In this document: one piece after another, positions 16,760-25,163 of the stretch | Layout: each line of letters opens with the position of its first letter | Numbering within the stretch: position 1 is the stretch's first letter | Assembly (NCBI GenBank): GCA_050330635.1 | Contig: JBHJNQ010000015.1 | Coordinates: 1-64,000 of the forward strand | Reading direction: 5' to 3' | DNA length: 64,000 bases | DNA from: CADEDH01 sp050330635 | Lineage (GTDB): Bacteria; Actinomycetota; Acidimicrobiia; Acidimicrobiales; SZUA-35 | Notes under the pieces: model-generated | Seen by the model: only the letters and a program-made list of their open reading frames with translations | Told to the model about the DNA's origin: nothing | The model's database searches: none | Translations under genes and position numbers: made by a program

Positions 16760-17515
16760 GTGTTCGCCCTCGAGTTCCCCCCGATCGAGAATCTCGTCGA
16801 ATGGCCCGCCTACTTCGGCGAGGACACGCTCTTCGCCTTCAACAAGATCGGGCTGATCAGCATCCTGGCGCTGCTCATCCCCTCGGTGTTCTTCCTTCTG
16901 GCCAAGAAGGACATGGTGCCCCGCGGGATCCAGAACCTGGTCGAGTCGACGATCGGGTTCGTCGAGAAGCAGGTGGTGATGGCCGCCATCGGCCCCGACG
17001 GGATGAGGTACCTGCCCCTGCTGCTCACCATGTTCCTGTTCGTCTTCTTCGGCAACATCTTCGAGGTCATCCCCACCTTCCACATGCCGGCCAACGCCCG
17101 CATGGCCAACCCCATGTTCCTGGCCCTCGTGACCTGGGTGACGTTCGTCGGGGTGGGTGTCAGGCATCACGGCCTCGACTACTTCAAGGGAGCCCTGTTC
17201 CCACCGGGGGTACCCAAGCCGCTCTACATCCTCGTCACCCCGATCGAGTTCCTCTCGACCTTTGTCCTCCGGCCCTTCGGTCTCGCCGTCCGTCTCTTCG
17301 CCAACCTGCTCGCCGGCCACATCCTGCTGGTCACCTTCGGCGTGCTGTGCATCACCCTGTGGCAGGCCTCGGCCCTGATCGTCGTGCTCCCGTTGAGTTT
17401 CGGCATGCTCGTCGCCCTCACCGGCTTCGAGATCATGGTCTCGTTCCTCCAGGCCTTCGTGTTCGCCCTGCTGACCGCGGTCTACATCAACTCGTCGCTG
17501 CACCCGCACCACTGA
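16760..17515 (+). CDS. atpB: F1Fo ATP synthase subunit a
   Basis: Subunit a forms the proton half-channels beside the c-ring. The 251-residue integral membrane protein has about six segments. The essential stator arginine is R178 in LRPFGLAVRLFANLLAGH. The N-terminus (FALEFPPIENLVEWP) contains a typical lead into the first membrane helix. The GTG start is supported by AAGGAGC 10 nt upstream. It begins the structural part of the operon in the order a-c-b-b'-delta-alpha-gamma-beta-epsilon. Confidence 0.96.
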   Translation: MFALEFPPIENLVEWPAYFGEDTLFAFNKIGLISILALLIPSVFFLLAKKDMVPRGIQNLVESTIGFVEKQVVMAAIGPDGMRYLPLLLTMFLFVFFGNIFEVIPTFHMPANARMANPMFLALVTWVTFVGVGVRHHGLDYFKGALFPPGVPKPLYILVTPIEFLSTFVLRPFGLAVRLFANLLAGHILLVTFGVLCITLWQASALIVVLPLSFGMLVALTGFEIMVSFLQAFVFALLTAVYINSSLHPHH

Positions 17516-17626
17516 TCACCCGCCACCGATGGTGCCGCCGACCCATCCCGTTCCGTTCTTGCCCTCGGGCAGCCAACAGCAAGATCTCCGCAGTAGCGGG
17601 GAACCAACACAGGAGAACAGCAACCA

Positions 17627-17914
17627 ATGAGCGTCCTCGCTATGGCAACCGATGTCCTCGAGCTTGCCCAGGACATTACTGCTGACGATCAGAAGGCGGC
17701 ATCGGCCGCCTCCGGCGCCGGTCTGGCCTACGGCCTGGCCGCCATCGGCCCCGGCATCGGCATCGGTTACCTTGTCGGTCAGGCCGTTCAGGCCATGGCC
17801 CGCCAGCCGGAAGCCGCCGGCCAGGTCCAGACCACGATGTTCCTCGGCATCGCCTTCACCGAGGCTCTCGCCCTCATCGGCTTCGTCGTGTTCATCCTCC
17901 TCAAGTTCGCCTGA
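17627..17914 (+). CDS. atpE: F1Fo ATP synthase subunit c
   Basis: Subunit c is the two-helix proteolipid of the rotor ring. The 95-residue product has an N-terminal extension of about 25 residues. Helix 1 carries GPGIGIGYLVGQAV, the polar loop is ARQPEAAGQ, and helix 2 has the ion-carrying Glu E79 in FTEALALIGFV. The surrounding residues fit a proton rather than a sodium site. The ATG is supported by AGGAGAA; a second in-frame ATG lies five codons later. It is preceded by a 111-bp gap, so its expression may be set separately from atpB, as is common for the high-copy c subunit. Confidence 0.96.
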   Translation: MSVLAMATDVLELAQDITADDQKAASAASGAGLAYGLAAIGPGIGIGYLVGQAVQAMARQPEAAGQVQTTMFLGIAFTEALALIGFVVFILLKFA

Positions 17915-17924
17915 GGAGACGATC

Positions 17925-18467
17925 GTGCTGTACGCCCTGCTCACCGCAACCGACGACGAGGTCAACGGCGCCGAGTCCGTCACCAATCCGATCCTGCCCG
18001 AGTGGTCGGAGATGGTGTGGGGCGCTCTGGCCTTCACCGCGCTCTACCTGCTCGTGAGGTACGTGTTCCTGCCGTCGGCCACGCGTGTCATGAACGACCG
18101 GGAGGCGACGATCCGCGCCGATCTCGACGCCGCCGAGGCCGCCCGAGCCCGGGCGGTGACGGTGTCGGCCGAGGCCCAGGACCAGCTGGCCGGCGTACGG
18201 GCCGAAGCAGCGGCGATCATCGAGGCCGCCCGAGCCGAGGCCGAGGCCGAGCGCGAGCGCTTGGTCGGTCGGGCCGAACGCGAGGTCCAGGCCATGCGTG
18301 AGCTGGCCGAGTCCGAGGTCGAGCGTGAACGGGCCGCCGCCCTGGCTTCGATCCGGCCCGAGGTAGCTCTGCTCGCGGTGTCCGCTGCATCCAAGGTCAT
18401 GGAGCGGCAGGTCGACCGGGCCAGTGCCTCTCCCATCATCGACCGCTTCCTGAACAACCCGAACTGA
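17925..18467 (+). CDS. atpF: F1Fo ATP synthase subunit b (first of two)
   Basis: Subunit b is the peripheral stalk. GTG 17925, 7-8 nt after GAGGAG, gives a 180-residue protein with a single membrane segment (about residues 30-50, WGALAFTALYLLVRYVFL). A long charged coiled coil rich in Ala, Arg and Glu follows to the C-terminus. The longer open frame upstream is a shadow of atpE. A second b-type gene follows 7 nt downstream, so the stalk is probably a b/b' heterodimer. This differs from mycobacteria, where the second b is fused to delta. Confidence 0.9.
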   Translation: MLYALLTATDDEVNGAESVTNPILPEWSEMVWGALAFTALYLLVRYVFLPSATRVMNDREATIRADLDAAEAARARAVTVSAEAQDQLAGVRAEAAAIIEAARAEAEAERERLVGRAEREVQAMRELAESEVERERAAALASIRPEVALLAVSAASKVMERQVDRASASPIIDRFLNNPN

Positions 18468-18474
18468 GGACGTG

Positions 18475-19002
18475 ATGCTGTACCTTTTCGCAGCGGAGGG
18501 ACCGAACGGTCGCCACATTCCCGGCGACGTCAACGAGGTGTACTGGGGGAGCCTGGCCTTCGTCGTGATCGTCGCTGTCCTCGTTCGCTTCGCCGGCGCC
18601 CCGGCGACCAAGGCGTTCCGCGCTCGCACCGAGCGCATCGAGGCCCAGCTGGCCGACGCCCGGGCCGAGCGCAACGCCGGCGAGGCGGCGTTGACCGCCA
18701 CCTCGGCCGAGCTGCCCGATGTGAGCGAGGAGGAGGCCCGGATCCGCGACGAAGCGGTCGAGGCCGCGGCCCGCGTCAAGGCCGACATGATCAACCGGGC
18801 CCAGGCCGAGGCCGACGCCGTCCGGACACGCGGCGCCGGTGAGGTCGAGAACTACCGCCGCCAGGCCATCGCCGACCTGACGGCCGAGGTGGCCCGGATG
18901 ACCAGGGATTCGGCCGAGGCCGTGGTCGTCAACAGCCTCGACGACCAGGTCCACGCCGACCTGCTCGAGTCCTACATCAGCCGGGTGGAGCAGACCTCGT
19001 GA
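18475..19002 (+). CDS. F1Fo ATP synthase subunit b' (second b-type subunit)
   Basis: The 175-residue product has one N-terminal membrane segment (WGSLAFVVIVAVLVRFAG) and a long coiled coil (RTERIEAQLADARAERNAGE...). Both b-type genes begin with the residues MLY, which favours ATG 18475 over the in-frame GTG at 18472; the GAGGA ribosome site also fits 18475 better. It lacks a delta-like C-terminal domain, so it is not the mycobacterial b-delta fusion. Two b genes are known in cyanobacteria, chloroplasts and phototrophic proteobacteria. Confidence 0.87.
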   Translation: MLYLFAAEGPNGRHIPGDVNEVYWGSLAFVVIVAVLVRFAGAPATKAFRARTERIEAQLADARAERNAGEAALTATSAELPDVSEEEARIRDEAVEAAARVKADMINRAQAEADAVRTRGAGEVENYRRQAIADLTAEVARMTRDSAEAVVVNSLDDQVHADLLESYISRVEQTS

Positions 19003-19041
19003 ACCGGTCCTGCATCACCCCGGAGCCAGGAGAGAACCGAC

Positions 19042-19563
19042 ATGTCTGACCGGATCGACGGCTACGCCAACGCCCTGCTCGCCGTGGCCAGGGCCGAGGG
19101 CAGCGTCGACGGCACCCGTGCGGAGCTGATCGACGTCGCCCGCGCCGTCGCCGCCAACGACGAGCTGCGCTCGTCGCTGAGCAACAACCTCCTGCCGGCG
19201 GCGGTGCGGGGCCAGATCGTCGACGACATCCTGGCCAACAAGACCTCCAACACCACCCGGGCTCTTGTGGGGATGATCGTCAGCGCCGGGCGGGGTGGTG
19301 AGCTCGGCGCCATCGTCGAGTCGTTCGCCAACCAGTCGGCCCAGGGTGGCAGCCGATCCGCTGTCGTTCGCAGCGCCGTGCCGCTCACCGACGACCAGAG
19401 GCGGCGCCTGACGTCCGCCCTGAGCGCCCGGGCCGGCGGCCCGGTCGAGCTGCAGACCATCATCGATCCCACCGTGGTCGGTGGGGCCGTCACGACGATG
19501 GGCGACACCGTCATCGACGGCTCGCTCCGCAACCGTCTCAACCAGATGCGCGACGCCGTCTAA
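19042..19563 (+). CDS. atpH: F1Fo ATP synthase subunit delta
   Basis: Delta (OSCP) links the stalk to the alpha3beta3 head. The 173-residue length is normal. The N-terminal helical domain starts with RIDGYANALLAVARAEG, and the C-terminal segment DPTVVGGAVTTMGDTVIDGSL is the family signature. An AGGAGAG site precedes the ATG. The gene is free-standing, in contrast to the fused mycobacterial atpH. The downstream 60-bp gap ends in a good ribosome site for atpA. Confidence 0.94.
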   Translation: MSDRIDGYANALLAVARAEGSVDGTRAELIDVARAVAANDELRSSLSNNLLPAAVRGQIVDDILANKTSNTTRALVGMIVSAGRGGELGAIVESFANQSAQGGSRSAVVRSAVPLTDDQRRRLTSALSARAGGPVELQTIIDPTVVGGAVTTMGDTVIDGSLRNRLNQMRDAV

Positions 19564-19623
19564 CACCGCCCTCGCGACCCGTTCAGCCACCACCCGAGAC
19601 ACGTCCCGAGAAGAGAGAACCAG

Positions 19624-21243
19624 ATGGCACTGTCCTTCGATCCGGCCCAGATCGCCGACGCACTGCGCAAGAACCTCGACAGCTTCCAAGCCGATGTGAA
19701 GAGCAAGACCGTGGGCCGGGTGGCCGAGGTCGGTGACGGCATCGCCCGCGTCAGCGGACTGCCCGATGCGTCGGTCAACGAGATGCTCCGTTTCCAGGAC
19801 GGCACGATCGGCCTCGCCCTCAACCTCGACGAGGACACGATCGGGGCGGTGGTGCTCGGCAGCGTCGACCACATCGAGGAGGGCCAGTCGGTCGAGGCCA
19901 CGGGCGACATCCTGTCGGTGCCCGTCGGCGACGGCGTGATCGGTCGGGTCGTCAACATGCTCGGCGTGCCGATCGACGGCAAGGGCCCGCTCACCGACGT
20001 CCAGACCCGCCGCATGGAGATCCAGGCTCCGGGCATCACCGGCCGGCAGCCGGTACACGAGCCACTCCAGACCGGCATCAAGGCCGTCGATTCGCTGATC
20101 CCGATCGGGCGGGGCCAGCGGGAGCTCATCATCGGCGACCGCAAGACCGGCAAGACCACCGTCGCCATCGACACGATCCTGGCCCAGAAGGGCCTGGGCG
20201 TGAAGTGCATCTACGTCGCCATCGGCCAGAAGGGATCGACGGTGGCCCAGACAGTGGCCCTGCTCGACGAGCACGGGGCCATGGACTATACGGTGGTCGT
20301 GGTCGCTCCCGCCTCCGACCCGGCGCCGTTCAAGTTCCTCGCCCCCTACGCCGGGTGTGCCATGGGCCAGCACTGGATGGAGAACGGTCAGCACGCCCTC
20401 GCCATCTACGACGACCTCTCCAAGCAGGCCGAGGCCTACCGCCAGGTGTCGCTGCTGCTCCGGCGGCCCCCGGGCCGCGAGGCGTACCCCGGCGACGTGT
20501 TCTACCTCCACAGCCGCCTGCTGGAGCGGGCGGCCAAGCTCTCCGACGCCAACGGCGCCGGTTCCCTGACCGCCCTCCCGGTCATCGAGACCAAGGCCGG
20601 TGACGTCTCGGCCTACATCCCCACCAACGTGATCTCGATCACCGACGGGCAGATCTTCCTCCAGGACGACATGTTCAAGTCGGGCATCCGTCCCGCCGTC
20701 GACGTTGGCATCTCGGTGTCCCGGGTCGGTTCGGCGGCCCAGATCAAGGCGATGAAGAACGCCGTCGGCACGCTCAAGTCCGACCTCCAGCAGTTTCGCG
20801 ACCTGGCCGCCTTCGCCGCCTTCGGTTCCGATCTCGACGCCGTGTCCCAGGCCCAGCTCGACCGGGGCTACCGCCTCACCGAGCTGCTGAAGCAGGGCAT
20901 CAACGCCCCGGTGCCGGTCGAGGAGCAGGTGATCGTCCTCTACGCCGGCACCCGCGGCTACCTCGACAAGGTGGCGGTCGGCGACGTGCAGCGCTACGAG
21001 ATCGAGCTGCTCGAGTGGTTCCACGCCCGTCACGGCGACGTGTTGGACAGCATCCGCGCCAACGGCACCGTGCCGGACGAGGAGGCGTTGGAGGCGGCCA
21101 TCGGGGCCTTCACCGACCAGTTCGTCGGCTCGGGGGACGGTGTCCACGAACCCGACCCGAAGGCCCAGGGTACGGCGACGTCGGCCGTGGTCGACGCCTC
21201 GAACACCCTGCCGGAAGAAGACATCAGCCGAGTGAAGGACTGA
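19624..21243 (+). CDS. atpA: F1Fo ATP synthase subunit alpha
   Basis: Alpha is the regulatory nucleotide-binding subunit of F1. The 539-residue product has the Walker A GDRKTGKT at about residues 171-178 and the beta-barrel N-domain with VGRVAEVGDGIARVSGL. It also has the arginine-finger region around PAVDVGISVSRVGSAAQ. The last 30 or so residues form a polar tail (DPKAQGTATSAVVDASN...) beyond the E. coli end, somewhat like the C-terminal extension of mycobacterial alpha. The ATG is preceded by AGAAGAGAG. Confidence 0.97.
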   Translation: MALSFDPAQIADALRKNLDSFQADVKSKTVGRVAEVGDGIARVSGLPDASVNEMLRFQDGTIGLALNLDEDTIGAVVLGSVDHIEEGQSVEATGDILSVPVGDGVIGRVVNMLGVPIDGKGPLTDVQTRRMEIQAPGITGRQPVHEPLQTGIKAVDSLIPIGRGQRELIIGDRKTGKTTVAIDTILAQKGLGVKCIYVAIGQKGSTVAQTVALLDEHGAMDYTVVVVAPASDPAPFKFLAPYAGCAMGQHWMENGQHALAIYDDLSKQAEAYRQVSLLLRRPPGREAYPGDVFYLHSRLLERAAKLSDANGAGSLTALPVIETKAGDVSAYIPTNVISITDGQIFLQDDMFKSGIRPAVDVGISVSRVGSAAQIKAMKNAVGTLKSDLQQFRDLAAFAAFGSDLDAVSQAQLDRGYRLTELLKQGINAPVPVEEQVIVLYAGTRGYLDKVAVGDVQRYEIELLEWFHARHGDVLDSIRANGTVPDEEALEAAIGAFTDQFVGSGDGVHEPDPKAQGTATSAVVDASNTLPEEDISRVKD

Positions 21244-21249
21244 TCCCCC

Positions 21250-22188
21250 ATGCCGGGTGGAGCCGAACGCATCCTGCGCCGTCGAATCGGGACGGTGAGC
21301 AACACCAAGAAGATCACCCGCGCCATGGAGCTGATCTCCGCCACCCGGGTGTCGCGCGCCCAGGATCGGGCCCGTTCGGCCCGGCCCTACGCCGAGCTTC
21401 TCACCGGCGTGATCGAGGATCTGGCGGCCGGCGGAGCCGAGGTCGACCATCCCCTGCTTCGTCAGGTGGACAACGTCGAGCGGGTGGCGTTCGTGATCTG
21501 CGCCGCCGATCGGGGTCTGGCCGGGCCGTACAACGCCTCGGTGACCCGCACCGCCGAACGTGAGATCCAGGCCCTGCGGGCCGAGGGCGGCGACTACCGG
21601 ATCCTCGCCATCGGACGGAAGGTCACCGACTACTTCCGGTTCCGGGGGTACGCCATCGACACGTCGTACTCGGGGTTCACCGACAACCCGTCCTACGATG
21701 ACGCCCGCGAGATCGCCCGCCGGGTCCGCCATCTGTTCGACAACGGCGAGGTCGACCAGGTCGAGCTGATCTACACCGAGTTCGTGAGCATCGGCACCCA
21801 GCGGCCCGTCGTCCGCCGGTTCCTGCCGCTGGAGCCCACGTCGGTGCTGGCCACCGCCGGCCGGGGCCAACAGGAGGCCCTCGCCGGCTACTCGTTCGAA
21901 CCGTCGCCCGAAGGAGTGTTGGAGGATCTCCTGCCCCGCTACGTCGAAGCCCGTCTCCTGGCTGCCCTGCTCGATGCTGCGGCGTCCGAGCACGCCAACC
22001 GTCAGCGGGCCATGAAGGCGGCGACCGACAACGCCGAGGAGCTGATCGTGAAGCTGTCCCGGGCCATGAACCGGGCTCGCCAGGAGTCGATCACCACTGA
22101 GATCATGGAGATCGTCGGTGGCGCCGAGGCCCTCGGCGGCCGTGCCGACGACGCCGCCGAGCCACCCCAGCCCCTGCCGCCGGCCTGA
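21250..22188 (+). CDS. atpG: F1Fo ATP synthase subunit gamma
   Basis: Gamma is the central rotary shaft. The 312-residue protein starts PGGAERILRRRIGTVSNTKKITRAMELISATR, the classic N-terminal helix. It ends with the C-terminal helix MNRARQESITTEIMEIVGGAEAL and a short extra Pro-rich tail. AADRGLAGPYNASV is the conserved middle motif. It starts 6 nt after atpA. Confidence 0.96.
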   Translation: MPGGAERILRRRIGTVSNTKKITRAMELISATRVSRAQDRARSARPYAELLTGVIEDLAAGGAEVDHPLLRQVDNVERVAFVICAADRGLAGPYNASVTRTAEREIQALRAEGGDYRILAIGRKVTDYFRFRGYAIDTSYSGFTDNPSYDDAREIARRVRHLFDNGEVDQVELIYTEFVSIGTQRPVVRRFLPLEPTSVLATAGRGQQEALAGYSFEPSPEGVLEDLLPRYVEARLLAALLDAAASEHANRQRAMKAATDNAEELIVKLSRAMNRARQESITTEIMEIVGGAEALGGRADDAAEPPQPLPPA

Positions 22189-22252
22189 GGCCGGACCCAC
22201 CCCACCCGACCCATGAGCGCCACGTTCGCCAGAAGCCCAGGAGCAATCACCG

Positions 22253-23713
22253 ATGACAGCCACTGAACCCCAACTCAAGGAGGGCCGGATCGTCGCCATC
22301 GCCGGCCCGGTGATCGACGCCGAGTTCCCGTCCGGGGCGCTCCCGGAGATCAATCAGGCGGTGGAGTTCGATGTGGTCGTCGACGGCGTCTCGACGACCG
22401 TCATGGCCGAGGTGGCCCAGCACCTCGGCGGCAGCCGGGTCCGAGCGGTCGCCCTGAAGCCGACCGATGGTCTGCGGCGGGGCCAGTCCGTGCGCAACCT
22501 GGGTCACGGCATCCAGGTCCCGGTCGGTGACGTCACCCTCGGTCACATCTGGAACGTGATCGGCGAGCCCCTGGACGTGCCGATCGACGAGCTCGACATC
22601 ACCACCCGGTGGGAGATCCACCGCCCCGCCCCCTCGTTCGACTCCCTCGAGCCGACCAAGCAGGTCCTCGAGACCGGCATCAAGGTCATCGACCTCCTCA
22701 CCCCCTACCTCCAGGGCGGCAAAATCGGCCTCTTCGGTGGGGCCGGCGTGGGCAAGACGGTGCTCATCCAGGAGATGATCACCCGCGTCGCCTCCAACCA
22801 CGGCGGTGTGTCGGTGTTCGCCGGGGTCGGCGAGCGCACCCGTGAGGGCACCGACCTGTTCCTGGAGATGGGCGAGACGATGATGGGCGACGGGGTCACC
22901 CCCGTGCTGGCCAAGGCCGCCCTCGTGTTCGGCCAGATGGACGAACCGCCGGGCGTGCGGCTGCGGGTCGCCCTGTCGGCCCTGACCATGGCCGAGTACT
23001 TCCGTGACGTCCAGGGCCAGGACGTGCTGCTGTTCGTCGACAACATCTTCCGCTTCGTCCAGGCCGGATCGGAGGTGTCGACCCTGCTGGGACGGATGCC
23101 CTCGGCCGTGGGCTACCAGCCCACCCTGGCCGACGAGATGGGCGAGCTGCAGGAGCGGATCACCTCGACCGGCGGCCGCTCGATCACCTCCCTGCAGGCG
23201 GTGTACGTGCCGGCCGACGACTACACCGACCCGGCACCGTTCACTACCTTCACCCACCTCGACGCCACCACCGAGCTGAGCCGTGACATCGCCGCCCTCG
23301 GGATCTACCCCGCGGTCGATCCGCTGGCGTCGACCTCCAGCATCCTCGCCCCCGAGGTGGTGGGAAGCCGCCACTACAACGTGGCCCGCCAGGTCCAGGA
23401 GATCCTCCAGCGGTTCCGGGAGCTGCAGGACATCATCGCCATCCTCGGTCTCGACGAGCTGTCGGAACAGGACCGCATCACCGTCGACCGGGCCCGCAAG
23501 GTCCAGCGGTTCCTGTCGCAGCCCATGTTCGTGGCCCAGGTGTTCACCGGCCTCCCCGGCGTGTTCACCCCCGTGGAGGAGACGATCGACAGCTTCGAGG
23601 CGCTCGTCACCGGCGAGCTCGACGACCTACCCGAACAGGCCTTCCTGAACGTGGGTGGCGCCGACCAGGCCCGGGAGAAGGCCGAACAGCTCCGCCGTTC
23701 GGCCGGGTCCTGA
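22253..23713 (+). CDS. atpD: F1Fo ATP synthase subunit beta
   Basis: Beta carries the catalytic nucleotide sites. The 486-residue protein has Walker A GGAGVGKT at about residues 162-169, GERTREGTDL with the catalytic-site acidic and arginine residues, and LLFVDNIFRF (Walker B). The DELSEQD segment corresponds to the DELSEED loop with Gln in place of one Glu. The stop shares a base with the atpC start (TGATG), so the two are coupled. Confidence 0.97.
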   Translation: MTATEPQLKEGRIVAIAGPVIDAEFPSGALPEINQAVEFDVVVDGVSTTVMAEVAQHLGGSRVRAVALKPTDGLRRGQSVRNLGHGIQVPVGDVTLGHIWNVIGEPLDVPIDELDITTRWEIHRPAPSFDSLEPTKQVLETGIKVIDLLTPYLQGGKIGLFGGAGVGKTVLIQEMITRVASNHGGVSVFAGVGERTREGTDLFLEMGETMMGDGVTPVLAKAALVFGQMDEPPGVRLRVALSALTMAEYFRDVQGQDVLLFVDNIFRFVQAGSEVSTLLGRMPSAVGYQPTLADEMGELQERITSTGGRSITSLQAVYVPADDYTDPAPFTTFTHLDATTELSRDIAALGIYPAVDPLASTSSILAPEVVGSRHYNVARQVQEILQRFRELQDIIAILGLDELSEQDRITVDRARKVQRFLSQPMFVAQVFTGLPGVFTPVEETIDSFEALVTGELDDLPEQAFLNVGGADQAREKAEQLRRSAGS

Positions 23714-24126
23714 TGGCGATCCAGGTCGAGTTCGTCTCCCCCGAGAGTACCCTCTACTCCGGGGAGGCCACCCAGGTGGTGGCGCGGACCCGGGGCGGGG
23801 GTGAGATCGCCTTCCTGTCGGGCCACGAGCCGTTCATCGGCAGCCTCCTGACCTGCGAGGTGCGGGTCACCGAGGTCGGGGGGACGGCCCGCCGTTTCGC
23901 CGTACGTGGCGGGTTCGTGTCGGTTTCTGGCACGATGAGCGACACGAAGCTCACCGTGTTGTCCGACGCGGCCCAAGCGGCCGAGGAACTGGATCGTGAC
24001 GTGCTGGAGGCCGAGTTGGCCGCCGCCGAGCAGGCCCTCCAGGCCGATGCCGACGACCCGTACGCCCGCGACGATGTGCGATGGGCCGAGGTACGGTTGG
24101 CCACGCTCGGCGGGTCGACGGTCTGA
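23713..24126 (+). CDS. atpC: F1Fo ATP synthase subunit epsilon
   Basis: Epsilon is the F1 inhibitory/coupling subunit. The 137-residue product has the N-terminal beta-sandwich (IQVEFVSPESTLYSGEATQVVART, GEIAFLSGHEPFIGSLLTC). A C-terminal helical hairpin (ELDRDVLEAELAAAEQALQADADDPYARDD) follows. Mycobacterial epsilon is shorter at the C-terminus, so the full-length inhibitory hairpin may be present here. A GC palindrome (CCCCGGGCCCGGGG, 24132-24145) lies just after the stop and could attenuate transcription into glpX. Confidence 0.94.
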   Translation: MAIQVEFVSPESTLYSGEATQVVARTRGGGEIAFLSGHEPFIGSLLTCEVRVTEVGGTARRFAVRGGFVSVSGTMSDTKLTVLSDAAQAAEELDRDVLEAELAAAEQALQADADDPYARDDVRWAEVRLATLGGSTV

Positions 24127-24131
24127 GCGAA

Positions 24132-24145
24132 CCCCGGGCCCGGGG
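24132..24145. terminator. Weak GC palindrome after the atp operon
   Basis: A perfect 14-bp palindrome CCCCGGGCCCGGGG follows the atpC stop. No T tract follows, so it could be a pause or processing site rather than an intrinsic terminator. Confidence 0.3.
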
Positions 24146-24172
24146 GACGAGGCGAGAACCGAGGGAGTCCTC

Positions 24173-25156
24173 ATGGCAGTGGAGAACCTGAAGCCCGGTC
24201 GGAACCTGGCTCTCGAGCTGGTCCGGACCACCGAGGCGGCGGCGGTCGCCGCCGCCGGCTGGATGGGTCGGGGCGACAAGCTCGGGGCCGACCAGGCCGC
24301 CGTCGACGCCATGCGGTCGGTGCTCTCGGGCGTCGAGATGGACGGGGTCGTCGTCATCGGCGAGGGGGAGAAGGACGAGGCCCCCATGCTCTACAACGGC
24401 GAGGCGATCGGCAACGGGGAACCGCCCCACGTCGACATCGCCGTCGACCCGATCGACGGCACCACCCTCACCTCACTGGGTCGGGGCGGTGCCATCGCCG
24501 TCATCGCCGTGGCCGACCGGGGGGCCATGTTCAACCCCGGATCGGCGGTGTACATGGAGAAGCTCGCCGTCGGGCCGGAGGGTGCCGGCATCGTCGACAT
24601 ACGCCTTCCCGTGGATCGCAACATCACGGCCCTGGCCAAGGCCAAGGGCCAGTCGGTGTCCGAGATCACCGCCGTCGTCCTCGACCGGCCCCGCCACGAG
24701 GAGCTGATCGCCGAGATCCGGCGGGCCGGGGCCCGGATCCGCCTCATCCCCGACGGCGACGTGGCCGGCGCCATCGCCACCGCCTGGCCCGAGTCGGGGG
24801 TCGACATCCTGTTCGGCATCGGCGGCACCCCCGAGGGGGTCATCACCGCCGCCGCCCTCAAGGCCATGGGAGGCGACCTCCAGGGACGGTTGTGGCCCCG
24901 GACCGACGACGAGCGTCAGGTCCTGATCGGCGAGGGATTCGACGTCGACAAGATCCTCACCCTCGACGACCTGGTGTCGGGCAACGACTGTTTCTTCGCC
25001 GCCACCGGGATAACCACCGGTGATCTCCTGCGCGGGGTCCAGTTCGGCGGGCGGGGGATCACGACGCAGTCGTTGGTGATGCGCAGCCGCTCCGGCACCG
25101 TCCGCCTCGTCGAGGCGACCCACCGGCACGACAAGGCGGAGGCGATGACGGGCTGA
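24173..25156 (+). CDS. glpX: Class II fructose-1,6-bisphosphatase (GlpX type)
   Basis: GlpX dephosphorylates fructose 1,6-bisphosphate in gluconeogenesis. The 327-residue product starts at ATG 24173, where homology begins (MAVENLKPGRNLALELVRTTEAAA). Metal- and phosphate-binding motifs are IGEGEKDEAPML and VDPIDGTTLTSLGRGG, and GIGGTPEGVITAAAL lies toward the C-terminus. The open frame upstream of the ATG is an atpC shadow. The gene is convergent with the PPK2 gene, 7 nt away. Single-gene FBPase of this class is the usual actinobacterial form. Confidence 0.95.
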   Translation: MAVENLKPGRNLALELVRTTEAAAVAAAGWMGRGDKLGADQAAVDAMRSVLSGVEMDGVVVIGEGEKDEAPMLYNGEAIGNGEPPHVDIAVDPIDGTTLTSLGRGGAIAVIAVADRGAMFNPGSAVYMEKLAVGPEGAGIVDIRLPVDRNITALAKAKGQSVSEITAVVLDRPRHEELIAEIRRAGARIRLIPDGDVAGAIATAWPESGVDILFGIGGTPEGVITAAALKAMGGDLQGRLWPRTDDERQVLIGEGFDVDKILTLDDLVSGNDCFFAATGITTGDLLRGVQFGGRGITTQSLVMRSRSGTVRLVEATHRHDKAEAMTG

Positions 25157-25163
25157 GCCCCGA

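Noticed and set aside
18472..19563. Mycobacteria-style b-delta fusion
   Set aside because: The b' gene has its own stop at 19002, and delta has its own ribosome site and start at 19042, with no sign of a frameshift between them.
19015..22353. Very long antisense open frame (over 1,100 codons) across atpH-atpA-atpG on the - strand
   Set aside because: It mirrors the third-position G/C bias of the genuine + strand genes and encodes low-complexity Asp/Gly/Val/His sequence with no family features. Similar antisense frames shadow most genes in the window.
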